A DNA stretch of 64,000 nucleotides, from positions 434,001-498,000 of the forward strand of contig NZ_JBLREB010000002.1 in the NCBI RefSeq assembly GCF_048159605.1, read 5' to 3'. Of this stretch, positions 17,155-25,507 are shown piece by piece (positions within the stretch are counted from its first letter, which is position 1; every line of letters starts with the position of its first letter). Origin of the DNA: Ectobacillus polymachus (GTDB taxonomy: Bacteria > Bacillota > Bacilli > Bacillales > Bacillaceae_G). The position numbers and the translations under genes are program-made. The notes beneath the pieces were generated by a model that searched no databases, was not told where the DNA came from, and saw only the letters and a list, made by a program, of their open reading frames with translations.

Positions 17155-18021
17155 ATGGAGAAAGCCGAACTAAGCCAGCTATATATCGAGTACAAACCTC
17201 TTCTTTTCTCGCTTGCTTATAAAATGACGGGTAGTATTGCGGATGCAGAAGATGTGATCCAAGATGTGTTTATGAAGTTAAATCAAAATGAAATGAAACA
17301 TGGCTTACATGTAAAAGCATATTTATGTAAATTAGTTACAAACCGCTGCTTAGACCTATTGAAATCTTCTAAGAAAAAAAGAGAATTATATATTGGACCA
17401 TGGCTGCCTGAACCAATTGCTGTGATGGAAACAGACCCATTGCAGGAAATGATGATGAAACAGGATATGTCCTATGCTTTGCTCGTATTATTTGAACAAC
17501 TCAATCCAATTGAACGAGCAATCTTTATCCTACGTGAAGTTTTGGAATACGACTATGAAACGATTGCTGACATTGTCCAAAAAACAGAGCCGAATTGCCG
17601 TAAGATATTAAGTAGATTGAAAAAAATGCTGCCAGAACTCGAAAAGCAGCTTACAGCTGTAAACGTAGATTATGAACAAGTCATTGCCAGTTTCATAAGT
17701 GCAATTCAGCAGGGGAACACAAATCAGGTGATGGAAGTACTTCGGGAAGACGTAGTGTATTATGCTGATGGCGGCGGAAAAGTAACCGCAGCAGCCAAAC
17801 CTATTTATGGTGCAATACGGGTAAAACAACTTCTTACTTCTTTGGCAGCGAAATATCTTGAGGAGTACACGATTACGCCAACCAAGGTAAATGGCCGTAT
17901 GGGAATCGTGATAAAAAATCAAACCGCAATACTAGCGGTAATGAGCTTTGAATTCGAAGGGGATAAAATTAAAACGATTTATAATATCTTAAATCCTGAT
18001 AAGTTAAAAAGACGGCGCTAA
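17155..18021 (+). CDS. ECF41-group RNA polymerase sigma factor with SnoaL-like C-terminus
   Basis: 288 residues from the ATG at 17155 (AGGAG 8 nt upstream). Region 2 (about 5-75, with DAEDVIQDVFMKL) and region 4 (about 105-160, ERAIFILREVLEYDYETIA) are typical of ECF sigma factors. The linker carries WLPEP, and the SnoaL/NTF2-like extension carries DGGGK (about 207) and a terminal NPDKL. These three are the hallmark motifs of ECF41. In this group the extension both supports and restrains activity and replaces an anti-sigma factor. It shares the transcript with the upstream oxidoreductase and ends inside a terminator stem. Confidence 0.9.
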   Translation: MEKAELSQLYIEYKPLLFSLAYKMTGSIADAEDVIQDVFMKLNQNEMKHGLHVKAYLCKLVTNRCLDLLKSSKKKRELYIGPWLPEPIAVMETDPLQEMMMKQDMSYALLVLFEQLNPIERAIFILREVLEYDYETIADIVQKTEPNCRKILSRLKKMLPELEKQLTAVNVDYEQVIASFISAIQQGNTNQVMEVLREDVVYYADGGGKVTAAAKPIYGAIRVKQLLTSLAAKYLEEYTITPTKVNGRMGIVIKNQTAILAVMSFEFEGDKIKTIYNILNPDKLKRRR

Positions 18022-18033
18022 GCCGTCTTTTTT
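18009..18033 (+). terminator. terminator overlapping the sigma-factor stop codon
   Basis: AAGACGGC (18009-18016) pairs with GCCGTCTT (18022-18029), followed by Ts. The stop codon TAA lies in the loop. Confidence 0.85.
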
Positions 18034-18068
18034 CGATATATAAGAGGTTCTAAATAGGTCGCAGAGGT

Positions 18069-18235
18069 TTTATCGACGAAATCGATATATTTATCAACGA
18101 AAAAGTATCGTTTATCGACGAAATCGATATATTTATCAACGAAAAAGTATCGTTTATCGACGAAAATGAAAATATATCGACGAAAAGAAGGCGTTTATCA
18201 ACGAATTTCCTCGATTTATCGATTTTTCGCAAAAT
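18069..18235. repeat. 21-bp-period direct repeat array, TTTATCRACGAA type
   Basis: Cores begin at 18069, 18090, 18111, 18132, 18153, 18173, 18194 and 18215, so the step is 21 bp with a single 20. The units alternate TTTATCGACGAAATCG and TTTATCAACGAAAAAG and become irregular towards the right. The array lies between convergent genes, right after a terminator. The core is related to TTTAACGGCGAAA of the arrays at 2 kb and 57 kb. No coding capacity is supported. Confidence 0.85.
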
Positions 18236-18269
18236 CCGACACATTTCACCCCCCGCTCACTCCCCCAAC

Positions 18270-19121
18270 CTATTCCGAAATACTCACTTCATACGCCGCT
18301 TGCAGCTGTTTTGTGATTGGTCCTGGGATGTCGCTCCCGACTTGCTTGCCATCTAGCTGCATCATAGGCATAACTTCAATACCGGTTGAGGTAAAGAAGC
18401 ATTCATCGGCCTGAAGGACATCCTCTACGCCAAATTCCTCTTCTTTTATCGGAATAGAAAGTGCTTCGGCAAGGGACAAGACATGCTGACGCGCGATGCC
18501 GTTTAAAATAAGATTGTTAGCAGGATGCGTGTACAGTGTACCGTTTTTCACAAGGAAGAAATTAGACGAGCTTCCTTCTGTTACAACACCGCTGCTGCGC
18601 ACGAAGAGTGCTTCATCATAGCCGTTTCGCTCTGCATTTGTTCGAGCGAGTACGTTTGGAAGCAGGTTCAGTGATTTAATATCACAGTGCAGCCAGCGAA
18701 TGTCCTCTGCCGTGCATACTGAAATCCCTTTTAGCATTGCTGCAAGGGGACGTTCCATTTTCCCAAGATACGCATAAAATGTTCCGGTTAAATCGTCTGC
18801 ATAATGATGATTTCGCGGCTGTACCCCGCGGGAAATTTGTAAATATACATAGCCTGATTTCGTGAACTGATTCTTTTTCACAAGCTCATACAGCATATGA
18901 ATTAGTTCATCCTTCGTAAAAAACGGATGTAAATCGATAGCGTTCATCGAGCGATACAAACGAGAAAGATGCGGTTCTAGTAAATGAAAGGAGCCTTCAT
19001 AGATTCGAATCACTTCATAAATACCATCCCCGAATTGAAGACCGCGGTCTTCTATCGAAATAGAAGGCTGTTCTACTCTTGTGTCCATAAAGGATCGTCC
19101 GAATAATACAATTGGTTCCAT
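18270..19121 (-). CDS. dat: D-amino acid aminotransferase
   Basis: 283 residues, PLP fold type IV. Recognisable segments: EDRGLQFGDGIYEVIR near 25-40, YLQISRGVQPRNH near 92-105, the PLP lysine in DIKSLNLLPNVLA (about 147), EGSSSNFFLV near 178 and FFTSTGIEVMP near 245. The enzyme makes D-glutamate/D-alanine from the matching keto acids for peptidoglycan. Length and motifs match Bacillus Dat throughout; branched-chain aminotransferase is less likely because it is longer. The start has GAGAGG. Confidence 0.92.
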   Translation of the reverse strand: MEPIVLFGRSFMDTRVEQPSISIEDRGLQFGDGIYEVIRIYEGSFHLLEPHLSRLYRSMNAIDLHPFFTKDELIHMLYELVKKNQFTKSGYVYLQISRGVQPRNHHYADDLTGTFYAYLGKMERPLAAMLKGISVCTAEDIRWLHCDIKSLNLLPNVLARTNAERNGYDEALFVRSSGVVTEGSSSNFFLVKNGTLYTHPANNLILNGIARQHVLSLAEALSIPIKEEEFGVEDVLQADECFFTSTGIEVMPMMQLDGKQVGSDIPGPITKQLQAAYEVSISE

Positions 19122-19202
19122 CGTTCCTCTCTCCTATCTCAAGCATTACCTTACACACTTTGTCATCGCTACTCGATATTCCTTCTTTTAGACAAAAAAA
19201 AT

Positions 19203-19227
19203 CAACGCTCTTTTAGAAAAAGCGTTG
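19203..19227 (-). other. hairpin in the gap between dat and the aldo/keto reductase
   Basis: CAACGCT (19203-19209) pairs with AGCGTTG (19221-19227). An A-run before it gives a U-run on minus-strand transcripts, so it could act as a terminator or leader attenuator upstream of dat. No gene lies in a position that needs a terminator here. Confidence 0.4.
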
Positions 19228-19393
19228 TAAGGGAAAGTGCTAAATTTGGAGGGTAGCACCTTTATTGCTTGTAGTATAAATGGCTGATGTGAACATGGTG
19301 TTAACTTCGGGTGAATTTTTATATTATTTTGTTCTTTTGGTATACTCTAGTAAAGGGGAAATTGGGGAAACATAGAATGAGAGGAATGATAGG

Positions 19394-20296
19394 ATGGAAC
19401 GCGTACAGCTAACAGAAAATATTTCTTTTTCTCGTATGGTACAAGGATTTTGGCGTCTAGCAGAATGGGATATGAGCAAGGAAGAAATCCTTTCCTTTAC
19501 AGAGCAATGTATCGAGCTTGGTATTACAACCTTTGATCATGCCGATATTTATGGGGACTATACATGTGAAGCATTATTTGGGGAAGTATTAAAAAGTAAG
19601 CCGTCTTTGCGAGATTCAATGCAGCTTGTAACGAAATGCGGCATTAAGCTTTTATCAGAAAAATATCCAAAGCGAACAGTGAAACATTACGATACGAGCA
19701 AAGAACATATTATTGCAAGCGTAGAATCTTCGCTACAAAAGATTGGTACTGATTATGTTGACGTACTTCTTATTCATCGTCCTGATCCGTTCATGGACCC
19801 AGCCGAAGTGGCCGAGGCGTTCACAAAGCTTAGGCAGGAAGGAAAGGTGTTGGCATTTGGAGTATCCAACTTCTTACCTTCTCAGTTTGAGATGCTAAGC
19901 GCCTACTTAGATTTCCCGCTCGTAACGAATCAAATTGAAATTTCGGTCATGCAGCTAGAGCATTTTGCAAACGGTACAATCGAAAAATGTCAGGAAAAAA
20001 GAATTCATCCGATGGCTTGGTCACCTCTATCAGGAGGAAGATTGTTCAGTGATAGATCTAGAAATACACAATTCATTAAAAATGATTTATCTAAAGTAGG
20101 AAAAGAAATTGGTGCAGCTTCCTTTGATCAAGTTATGTATGCTTGGCTTCTAGCTCACCCAGCAGGCATCATACCGATTAACGGATCCGGAAAAATCGAA
20201 CGCATTCGCTCTGCCGTAAAGGCAACAAAGCTTTCGATGAACCGTCACCAATGGTTTGAAATTTATGAATCGGCAGTAGGGCATGAGGTGCCTTGA
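19394..20296 (+). CDS. aldo/keto reductase
   Basis: 300 residues, (beta/alpha)8 NADPH-dependent oxidoreductase. Catalytic tetrad visible: Asp and Tyr in FDHADIYGDY (about 48-57), Lys in LVTKCG (about 83) and His in LLIHRPDP (about 122). Cofactor-binding end: PINGSGKIERIRSAV near 265. It belongs to the YdhF/YghZ-like branch of single-domain AKRs. Substrate unknown. Single gene with its own terminator. Confidence 0.88.
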   Translation: MERVQLTENISFSRMVQGFWRLAEWDMSKEEILSFTEQCIELGITTFDHADIYGDYTCEALFGEVLKSKPSLRDSMQLVTKCGIKLLSEKYPKRTVKHYDTSKEHIIASVESSLQKIGTDYVDVLLIHRPDPFMDPAEVAEAFTKLRQEGKVLAFGVSNFLPSQFEMLSAYLDFPLVTNQIEISVMQLEHFANGTIEKCQEKRIHPMAWSPLSGGRLFSDRSRNTQFIKNDLSKVGKEIGAASFDQVMYAWLLAHPAGIIPINGSGKIERIRSAVKATKLSMNRHQWFEIYESAVGHEVP

Positions 20297-20308
20297 TGTG
20301 CGATGGAA

Positions 20309-20341
20309 AGAAGCTGCTTTCTTTAGGAGGCAGCTTTTTTC
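20309..20341 (+). terminator. intrinsic terminator of the aldo/keto reductase gene
   Basis: AAGCTGC and GCAGCTT form the stem, followed by TTTTTC. Confidence 0.8.
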
Positions 20342-20346
20342 TTTGT

Positions 20347-20440
20347 AATTAATATTTTTACTATAAAAGCTTCCATTTAAATGGTAAAATAAAGAATATT
20401 ACCTCTTTTTATACTAAAAGTTAAAAAATGGTTATAGTTT
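20347..20440 (+). repeat. AT-rich leader, first copy of a duplication
   Basis: TTAATATTTTTACTATAAAA, ATGGTAAAATAAAG, CCTCTTTTT and AGTTAAAAAATGG occur here in the same order and spacing as at 21968-22062, upstream of the intact PelF-like gene. This is the left part of the tandem duplication and may contain a promoter. Confidence 0.7.
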
Positions 20441-20441
20441 A

Positions 20442-20619
20442 TATCGTTTTATAACAGAACTTACACAAAAACTCCAGCTTCCAATCAACCCAAGCTACCC
20501 TACAAGCATCTGCCAATTCATTTGCCCTTGTATTCTTAAAAAAGAAGAGAACAACTACGTCTTCTGTTTCCCGCAAAAGAACGCAACAAAAACAGCTGTA
20601 TGAAAATGTAACGTAACCT
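20442..20619 (+). pseudogene. remnant of a PelF-like glycosyltransferase gene
   Basis: Pieces align with the intact gene at 22238: TATAACAGA and ACACAAAAACTCCAGCTTCC match the codons near residue 45-55; CATTTGCCCTTGTATTCTT plus AAAAAAGAAGAGAACAAC match those near 78-90; CTGTATGAAAATGTAACGTA matches the last codons and stop. About 1.4 kb of the middle is missing and the frame is broken. The order and the gene that follows are the same as in the intact copy. Confidence 0.8.
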
Positions 20620-20632
20620 GGAGGTGAGGAAA

Positions 20633-21058
20633 ATGGATATAGAAAGAACCATCTATAAAAAATATACTCTCGTAGGGTATGACCCAAAGGACGTACGCGC
20701 CCATATTCAATCTCTGCTTGAGTCCGAACAAAAAGAATATGATCTTTTAAAAGAGAAAGTGGACAATGCAAAGATAGAGAATCAAAGACTTCTTGAAGAG
20801 TTGGAGAGAAAACAGGAACTTCCGCCAATGAATCCAATTGCTGAAGAAATAAGCGAAATGCTTGTGGACATTTTTGCTAATCACACCCAATCTATTTTGG
20901 ACCTGAAAAATGAGTTACAAGAAAAGGAAAAACAACAATTACAACAAATGGAGTTAAAAGCACAACAAAGTGAAATGTCTAAAAACCGGATAAAAGAGGT
21001 TCCCGAATATTTAAAGGCTATAACAGAAAAATCAGAGAAAGAGCTGAATGATATATGA
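20633..21058 (+). CDS. DivIVA-like coiled-coil protein, copy 1
   Basis: 141 residues. The N-terminus (YKKYTLVGYDPKDVRAHIQ, then a heptad-rich stretch to about 65) follows the DivIVA/GpsB plan, in which a GYD turn precedes a coiled coil and marks a membrane-curvature or septum-binding head. A second coiled coil covers about 75-140. Close paralogue of the gene at 24012 (most residues identical). ATG preceded by GGAGG at 8 nt. The stop overlaps the start of the next gene by 4 bp. A scaffold role for polysaccharide machinery is inferred from context only. Confidence 0.75.
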   Translation: MDIERTIYKKYTLVGYDPKDVRAHIQSLLESEQKEYDLLKEKVDNAKIENQRLLEELERKQELPPMNPIAEEISEMLVDIFANHTQSILDLKNELQEKEKQQLQQMELKAQQSEMSKNRIKEVPEYLKAITEKSEKELNDI

Positions 21059-21640
21059 AAAAACGAATGTTTGGGGTACGAAAAGATCCAGTAGACAAGG
21101 CGATTGCAAAGATAAAATGGGACTTTCTATCGAAAAGAAACGAACTTGAATGTGAACTACATACTATTGAGAGTGAAAACCAAAAGCTGCAAAATAGGTT
21201 ACAGGAGCTTGATAAAAAGTCTTTTTCTAATCAAGAAGAATTGTGGAATTTTGGAAAAGAACGAATACAGAAGGTTATCAATCTTTTAAGTAAAGAAAAA
21301 GAAATTGAAATGGCGGAATTGCGAAAGATTTATGGTGAAAGGATGCATGGTAACGATCAAAAATTACAAGATTTAGATTTTGAGATTGAGGAAAGCGAAA
21401 AATTTCTTAAGAACATGTTAGCTCAATTGACTTCTATGGTAGAACAAGCTACCTTCCATTTCAAATCAAACCAGAGGGATGATGTTAGTCAAGTAAAAGA
21501 AGAATCTGTCATCAATAATTGAGTAGGGACAGAGTATGTTGATAGATAACCGTGAAGGTAATGTAGTGACGATTGCTTGCGCAAAGTGAATTGGACATGC
21601 AGAAACAAGTAGACGAATACATAATTCACAAGAAATTGTA
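21055..21640 (+). pseudogene. truncated copy of the coiled-coil protein gene
   Basis: The frame 21055-21522 encodes 155 residues closely matching the N-terminus of the 357-residue protein at 24434. It then meets a TGA. Downstream, stretches such as AGTATGTTGATAGATAACC and GACGATTGCTT still match the longer gene out of frame, so the 3' half has decayed through stops and indels. The short product could still be made, since it overlaps the stop of the preceding gene (ATGA). The missing part includes the acidic linker and the small C-terminal domain. Confidence 0.75.
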
Positions 21641-21686
21641 AAATCAATTTCATTAACGAGAAGATCATGCCGCTTTCCGTGACTGA

Positions 21687-21839
21687 CAACTTCTGTATTT
21701 GGAGTATGAAAATGGAGAAGTTTCCGCTTATATCTGGTCGCCTTTCTCTAGATTTTATCCATATTTATCAGGAGTAGCATATGTTAGAAAGTCACTGAAA
21801 ACACGCGTTAGTTTTATTCCGTGCAAAAAATTTCAATAA
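21687..21839 (+). pseudogene. 3' fragment of an unidentified coding sequence
   Basis: A frame that opens after a stop reads QLLYLEYENGEV, then SPFSRFYPYLSG, then KSLKTRVSFIPCKKFQ and TAA, with coding-like composition and a strong terminator immediately behind. It has no start codon or binding site. Probably the last 50 codons of a deleted gene; the family was not recognised. Confidence 0.4.
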
Positions 21840-21883
21840 AAGGGGACGCTTCGTTTGCATTCTATCGAAACGTCTCCTTTTTT
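21840..21883 (+). terminator. strong intrinsic terminator
   Basis: AGGGGACGCTTCG (21841-21853) pairs with CGAAACGTCTCC (21866-21877), followed by TTTTTT. It separates the decayed first copy from the intact cluster. Confidence 0.85.
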
Positions 21884-21911
21884 GGCACTGTAGTTCAATT
21901 GTTTTCTTCCA

Positions 21912-21955
21912 TCAGCGTTATAATTCGTTTTAAATTAACGCTGAATATCAGTGTT
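21912..21955. promoter_or_regulatory. three operator-like half-sites before the polysaccharide cluster
   Basis: TCAGCGTTA (21912-21920) and TAACGCTGA (21936-21944) form a perfect 9-bp inverted repeat with a 15-bp spacer. A third related half, TCAGTGTT, lies at 21948-21955. It is about 280 bp upstream of the first intact gene. A binding protein is inferred, not known. Confidence 0.35.
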
Positions 21956-21967
21956 CATCAAGCAAAG

Positions 21968-22062
21968 ATTAATATTTTTTTACTATAAAAAATTTATATT
22001 GAATGGTAAAATAAAGATAAATAAAATATCCCCTCTTTTTTAATAATAAGTTAAAAAATGGC
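21968..22062 (+). repeat. AT-rich leader, second copy of the duplication
   Basis: Second copy of the block at 20347-20440 (shared ACTATAAAA, ATGGTAAAATAAAG, AGTTAAAAAATGG). It lies 175-270 bp upstream of the intact PelF-like gene. The rest of the interval to 22237 holds no gene, and I saw no c-di-GMP riboswitch signature. Confidence 0.7.
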
Positions 22063-22237
22063 GGTGATTCAATTCAAGTTTTGTTGGTTTTACGTGATGT
22101 TGTAAGAATATATTTACTATGTATTGAATCAAACCGGTTTTAACATTCTGCAGAACAATATCTCCTATTAGATTATCAACTAGAATCGAACTTCAAGGCG
22201 AAACTATTATTTTCGTGTAGTAAATCAGGTGAAGAAA

Positions 22238-23995
22238 ATGACAAAGCTAACAGTATTGCTTACAACCGAAGGGACGTATCCGTTTCATCAAGGTGGTGTG
22301 AGTACTTGGTGTGATATTTTAGTAAAAAAACTAAATACAGTCGATTTTACATTATATAGTGTTATAACAGATCCATTTATTACACAAAAATTCCAGCTTC
22401 CTAAATCGACTCAACTCGTAAAGGTTCCTTTATGGGGAACAGAAGAACCGTGCGAGCATCTACCAGATCCATTTGCCCTTGTATACTTAAAAAAGAAAAG
22501 AACAACGACGAAAGTTGTGCAACGCTTATTTATTCCAATATTTCAAAAGTTAATTTATGAAATAATCAGCCCGAAAAAAAATCCTGAAGCATTTGGTCAT
22601 ATTTTGTTGCAAATGTACCAGTATTTTCAAGAGTATGAATATAAAGAAACATTTAAATCGGAATTGGTTTGGAATGAGTATAAGTCATTCATGCTAGAGG
22701 CTGTTAATAATCCTGAGCTAAAATTTGCTGATCCTGATATATACGGATTCGTACAAAGTTTAGGATGGGTGTATCGATTTTTAAATATTGTAAATACACC
22801 GGTTCCAAAAACAGATGTAAGTCATTCATCAGCAGCAGCCTTCTGCGGGATTCCTTGTGTCATTGCGAAGCTGGAACATGGAACGCCCTTCTTATTAACG
22901 GAGCATGGGGTGTATTTGAGAGAGCAATATTTATCGCTATCAAAACGGAACTTGCCAGCTTTTTTGAACACCTTTTTAATTCGATTTATTCATTCGATTA
23001 CAGCTTTAAATTTTTATTATGCAGATCAAGTTTCGCCGGTCTGTCATTATAATACGAGGTGGGAATCTAGATTAGGTGTACCTAAGGAAAATATAGAGGT
23101 CATCTATAACGGTGTAGACACGGATTTATTTGTTGAAGCTGATAAAGTAGAACGAATGAATCCAACTGTCGTATCCGTTGCCCGAATTGATCCCATTAAA
23201 GATATTGTCTCCTTAATTAAAACGGCTGCCATAGTGAAAAAAATGGTACCTAATGTTCGGTTTATCGTCTATGGTTCCGTCTCGGTTCCCTCTTATTACG
23301 AAGAATGCCTTGAGCTAAGAAAAAAGCTGGGACTAGAAGAAACATTTACGTTTGCAGGGCATACAACAAACGTAGTAGCCGCCTACCATTCTGGAGATAT
23401 TGTTGCACTGTCTAGTATTTCCGAAGCGTTCCCATATTCTGTAGTGGAGGCAATGATTACTGGTAAGCCAGTTGTTGCAACCGATGTAGGTGGAATTAAA
23501 GAAGCTCTTGGAAATACGGGGTATCTTGTAACGCCAAGAAATCCAGAGGAGTTTGCGAAGTATATTACCCTCCTATTAGTAGATACCAATCTAAGACAAA
23601 CATTGGGAAGAGAAGCGAGAGAGCGGGCACTCGACTATTTTACTTTAGAAAAGGTGCTTGATCATCATGAAAGAAGCTATAGGAATCTAGCTCATCGTGC
23701 GAATAAGCAACAACCCATTTTTGAGAAAGATATTAGTATTTCAAAAGAAAAGATGCAAAAGCTTTATAGCGAGAAAGCATATGCCTTATTTGCAAATGGT
23801 TATTATAAGGAAGCTATCGGACAATTTCGGTTAGCAATACATATCGATCCTCGTTCACCGGCAGCATTTGTCTATTCTTCGGAGATTGTGAAATTGTACC
23901 ATTATTTAGGTCAATATAATAAGGCTGTGGAAGAAATGGATAAACTACAGCATTTTATTCAAACAGAGCAACATCTGTATGAAAACGTAACGTAA
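22238..23995 (+). CDS. PelF-like GT4 glycosyltransferase with C-terminal TPR
   Basis: 585 residues. The N-terminus LLTTEGTYPFHQGGVSTW is the hallmark of PelF, the cytoplasmic GT4 enzyme that polymerises UDP-N-acetylgalactosamine in Pel synthesis. The C-lobe has the GT4 retaining signature SEAFPYSVVEAMITGKPVVA with its conserved glutamates (about 395-405). After about residue 505 there is an extra segment with tetratricopeptide character (YALFANGYYKEAIGQFRLAI, about 515-560), not normal in PelF; TPRs of the Pel system usually sit in PelE or PelB. First intact gene of the cluster. ATG at 22238 with AGGTG. A decayed copy lies upstream. Confidence 0.85.
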   Translation: MTKLTVLLTTEGTYPFHQGGVSTWCDILVKKLNTVDFTLYSVITDPFITQKFQLPKSTQLVKVPLWGTEEPCEHLPDPFALVYLKKKRTTTKVVQRLFIPIFQKLIYEIISPKKNPEAFGHILLQMYQYFQEYEYKETFKSELVWNEYKSFMLEAVNNPELKFADPDIYGFVQSLGWVYRFLNIVNTPVPKTDVSHSSAAAFCGIPCVIAKLEHGTPFLLTEHGVYLREQYLSLSKRNLPAFLNTFLIRFIHSITALNFYYADQVSPVCHYNTRWESRLGVPKENIEVIYNGVDTDLFVEADKVERMNPTVVSVARIDPIKDIVSLIKTAAIVKKMVPNVRFIVYGSVSVPSYYEECLELRKKLGLEETFTFAGHTTNVVAAYHSGDIVALSSISEAFPYSVVEAMITGKPVVATDVGGIKEALGNTGYLVTPRNPEEFAKYITLLLVDTNLRQTLGREARERALDYFTLEKVLDHHERSYRNLAHRANKQQPIFEKDISISKEKMQKLYSEKAYALFANGYYKEAIGQFRLAIHIDPRSPAAFVYSSEIVKLYHYLGQYNKAVEEMDKLQHFIQTEQHLYENVT

Positions 23996-24011
23996 CTCGG
24001 AGGTGAGGAAA

Positions 24012-24437
24012 ATGGATATAGAAAGAACCATTTATAAAAAATATGCTCTCAACGGGTATAACCCAAAGGACGTACGCGCTCATATTCAATCGCTCCTTGA
24101 ATCTGAACAAGCAGAATATGATCGTTTAAAAGAGAAATTACACAAGGAGAAGATAGAGAATCAAAGACTTCTTGAAGAATTGGAGAGAAAAGAGCAGATT
24201 CCGCCAATGAATCCAATTGCTGAAGAAATAAGCGGAATGCTTATGGACCTTTTTGTTGCGCACACCCAATCTATTTTGGATCTACAAAATGAGCTGCAAG
24301 AAAAGGAAGAACAACAATTACAACAATTGGAGATAAAAACACAACAAAGTGAAATGGCTAAAAATCGGATAAAAGAGGTTCCCGAATATGTAAAGGCTAT
24401 CATGGAAAAATCAGAGAAAGAGCTGAAAGATATATGA
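24012..24437 (+). CDS. DivIVA-like coiled-coil protein, copy 2
   Basis: 141 residues, paralogue of the product at 20633 with only scattered substitutions. N-terminal YKKYALNGYNPKDVRAHIQ followed by a coiled coil; a second coiled coil with EKEEQQLQQLE closes the protein. The DivIVA-type head suggests binding at curved membrane or septa. 16 bp after the glycosyltransferase stop, GGAGG at 8 nt. The stop overlaps the next gene by ATGA, so the two products are probably made in equal amounts and may form one assembly. Confidence 0.75.
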   Translation: MDIERTIYKKYALNGYNPKDVRAHIQSLLESEQAEYDRLKEKLHKEKIENQRLLEELERKEQIPPMNPIAEEISGMLMDLFVAHTQSILDLQNELQEKEEQQLQQLEIKTQQSEMAKNRIKEVPEYVKAIMEKSEKELKDI

Positions 24438-25507
24438 AAAAAAGAATGTTTGGGATACGAAAAAATTCAGTAGACAAGTTGGTTTCAGAGATAAAATGGG
24501 ATTTTCTATCGAAAAAAAATGAACTTGAATATGAATTACAGGCCGTTAAGAGTGAAAACGAAAAGCTGCAAAATAGGTTACAGGAGCTTGATAAAAAGTC
24601 TTTTTCTCATCAAGAAGAATTGTGGAAGTCTGGAAAAGAACGAATACAGAAGGTTATCAATCTTTTAAGTAAAGAAAAAGAAATTGAAATTATGGAATTG
24701 CGAAGGATCTATGCTGAAAGGACGCATCGTAACGATCAAAAATTACAATATTTAAATGTTGAGATTGAGGAGAGCGAAGCATTACTTCAGAACATGTTAA
24801 ATTATTTGACTTCTATGGCAGAACAAGCCACCTCAAACCAGAGGGAAAGTCAAGTAGAAGAGAAGTTGTCATCCATAATGGAGCCGGAACGAAGTATGTT
24901 GCTAGATAACCATGAAGGAAATGTAGCGACGATTGCTTTGCAAAGTGAAGGGGATATGCAAAAACAAGAGGACGAATCTTCACAAGAAGTGGTAAAAGAA
25001 GAAGTGCAAGAACATGTATTGACAGATAGGATGGAAAAAGAACCATCCCCTTCACAAAATCAGGAGCGAATGCAAACAGAATATGTCGAGGAAGAGGACG
25101 GTTTTTGGGGAGAGTCGGATGGCGTTAATACGCATAACGATGCGCTCGTATTAAGTGATGATTTATTTATAAATATGGATAAAGAATTTAATCAAAATAT
25201 TTTGAATCATGCCACTACAAGCCAAAGGGAACAAGTTGAAACACCAAGACAGGCTATCGATTCCGCGATGAAAGAAGAGGGTTCTAATGAATTAATTGAA
25301 CAAATTGATTCGATTAAATCCCAGTATATGGTTGGTAAAGTTGCGGGGAATGACTTATTTGATCTCCAAGGAAATCTTATTATTGCGAAATCTTCCGTTA
25401 TTACACGTGAGATTGTAGAGAGAGCCAATCGTGCAGGGAAATTAGCTGATCTTATCGTAAATATGAAAATTGCAGAGTTGGAAGAGGAAAAGGATGCTAG
25501 AGAATAA
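24434..25507 (+). CDS. coiled-coil protein with acidic linker and small C-terminal domain
   Basis: 357 residues. About 10-135: basic start, then a long coiled coil (KSENEKLQNRLQELDKK). About 140-280: acidic, Glu/Gln/Ser-rich linker, probably disordered. About 290-350: compact domain with VGKVAGNDLFDLQGNLIIAK followed by a helix with IVERANRAGKLADLI, a beta-then-helix module resembling PRC-barrel or DUF3391-like domains, though not securely assigned. No membrane helix. It overlaps both neighbours, so it is firmly within the operon. An adaptor between the DivIVA-like protein and the membrane machinery is a reasonable inference only. Confidence 0.75.
   Translation: MKKRMFGIRKNSVDKLVSEIKWDFLSKKNELEYELQAVKSENEKLQNRLQELDKKSFSHQEELWKSGKERIQKVINLLSKEKEIEIMELRRIYAERTHRNDQKLQYLNVEIEESEALLQNMLNYLTSMAEQATSNQRESQVEEKLSSIMEPERSMLLDNHEGNVATIALQSEGDMQKQEDESSQEVVKEEVQEHVLTDRMEKEPSPSQNQERMQTEYVEEEDGFWGESDGVNTHNDALVLSDDLFINMDKEFNQNILNHATTSQREQVETPRQAIDSAMKEEGSNELIEQIDSIKSQYMVGKVAGNDLFDLQGNLIIAKSSVITREIVERANRAGKLADLIVNMKIAELEEEKDARE

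Noticed and set aside
18050..18244. Open frame of 64 codons on the minus strand
   Set aside because: It runs through the 21-bp array and has no ribosome site.
19230..19265. T-box-like AGGGTAGCACC near the aldo/keto reductase gene
   Set aside because: The UGGN that pairs with the tRNA end is destroyed, there is no room for Stem I, and no terminator follows.
21884..22237. c-di-GMP riboswitch expected before a Pel-like operon
   Set aside because: I looked for the conserved GEMM core and found no matching sequence.
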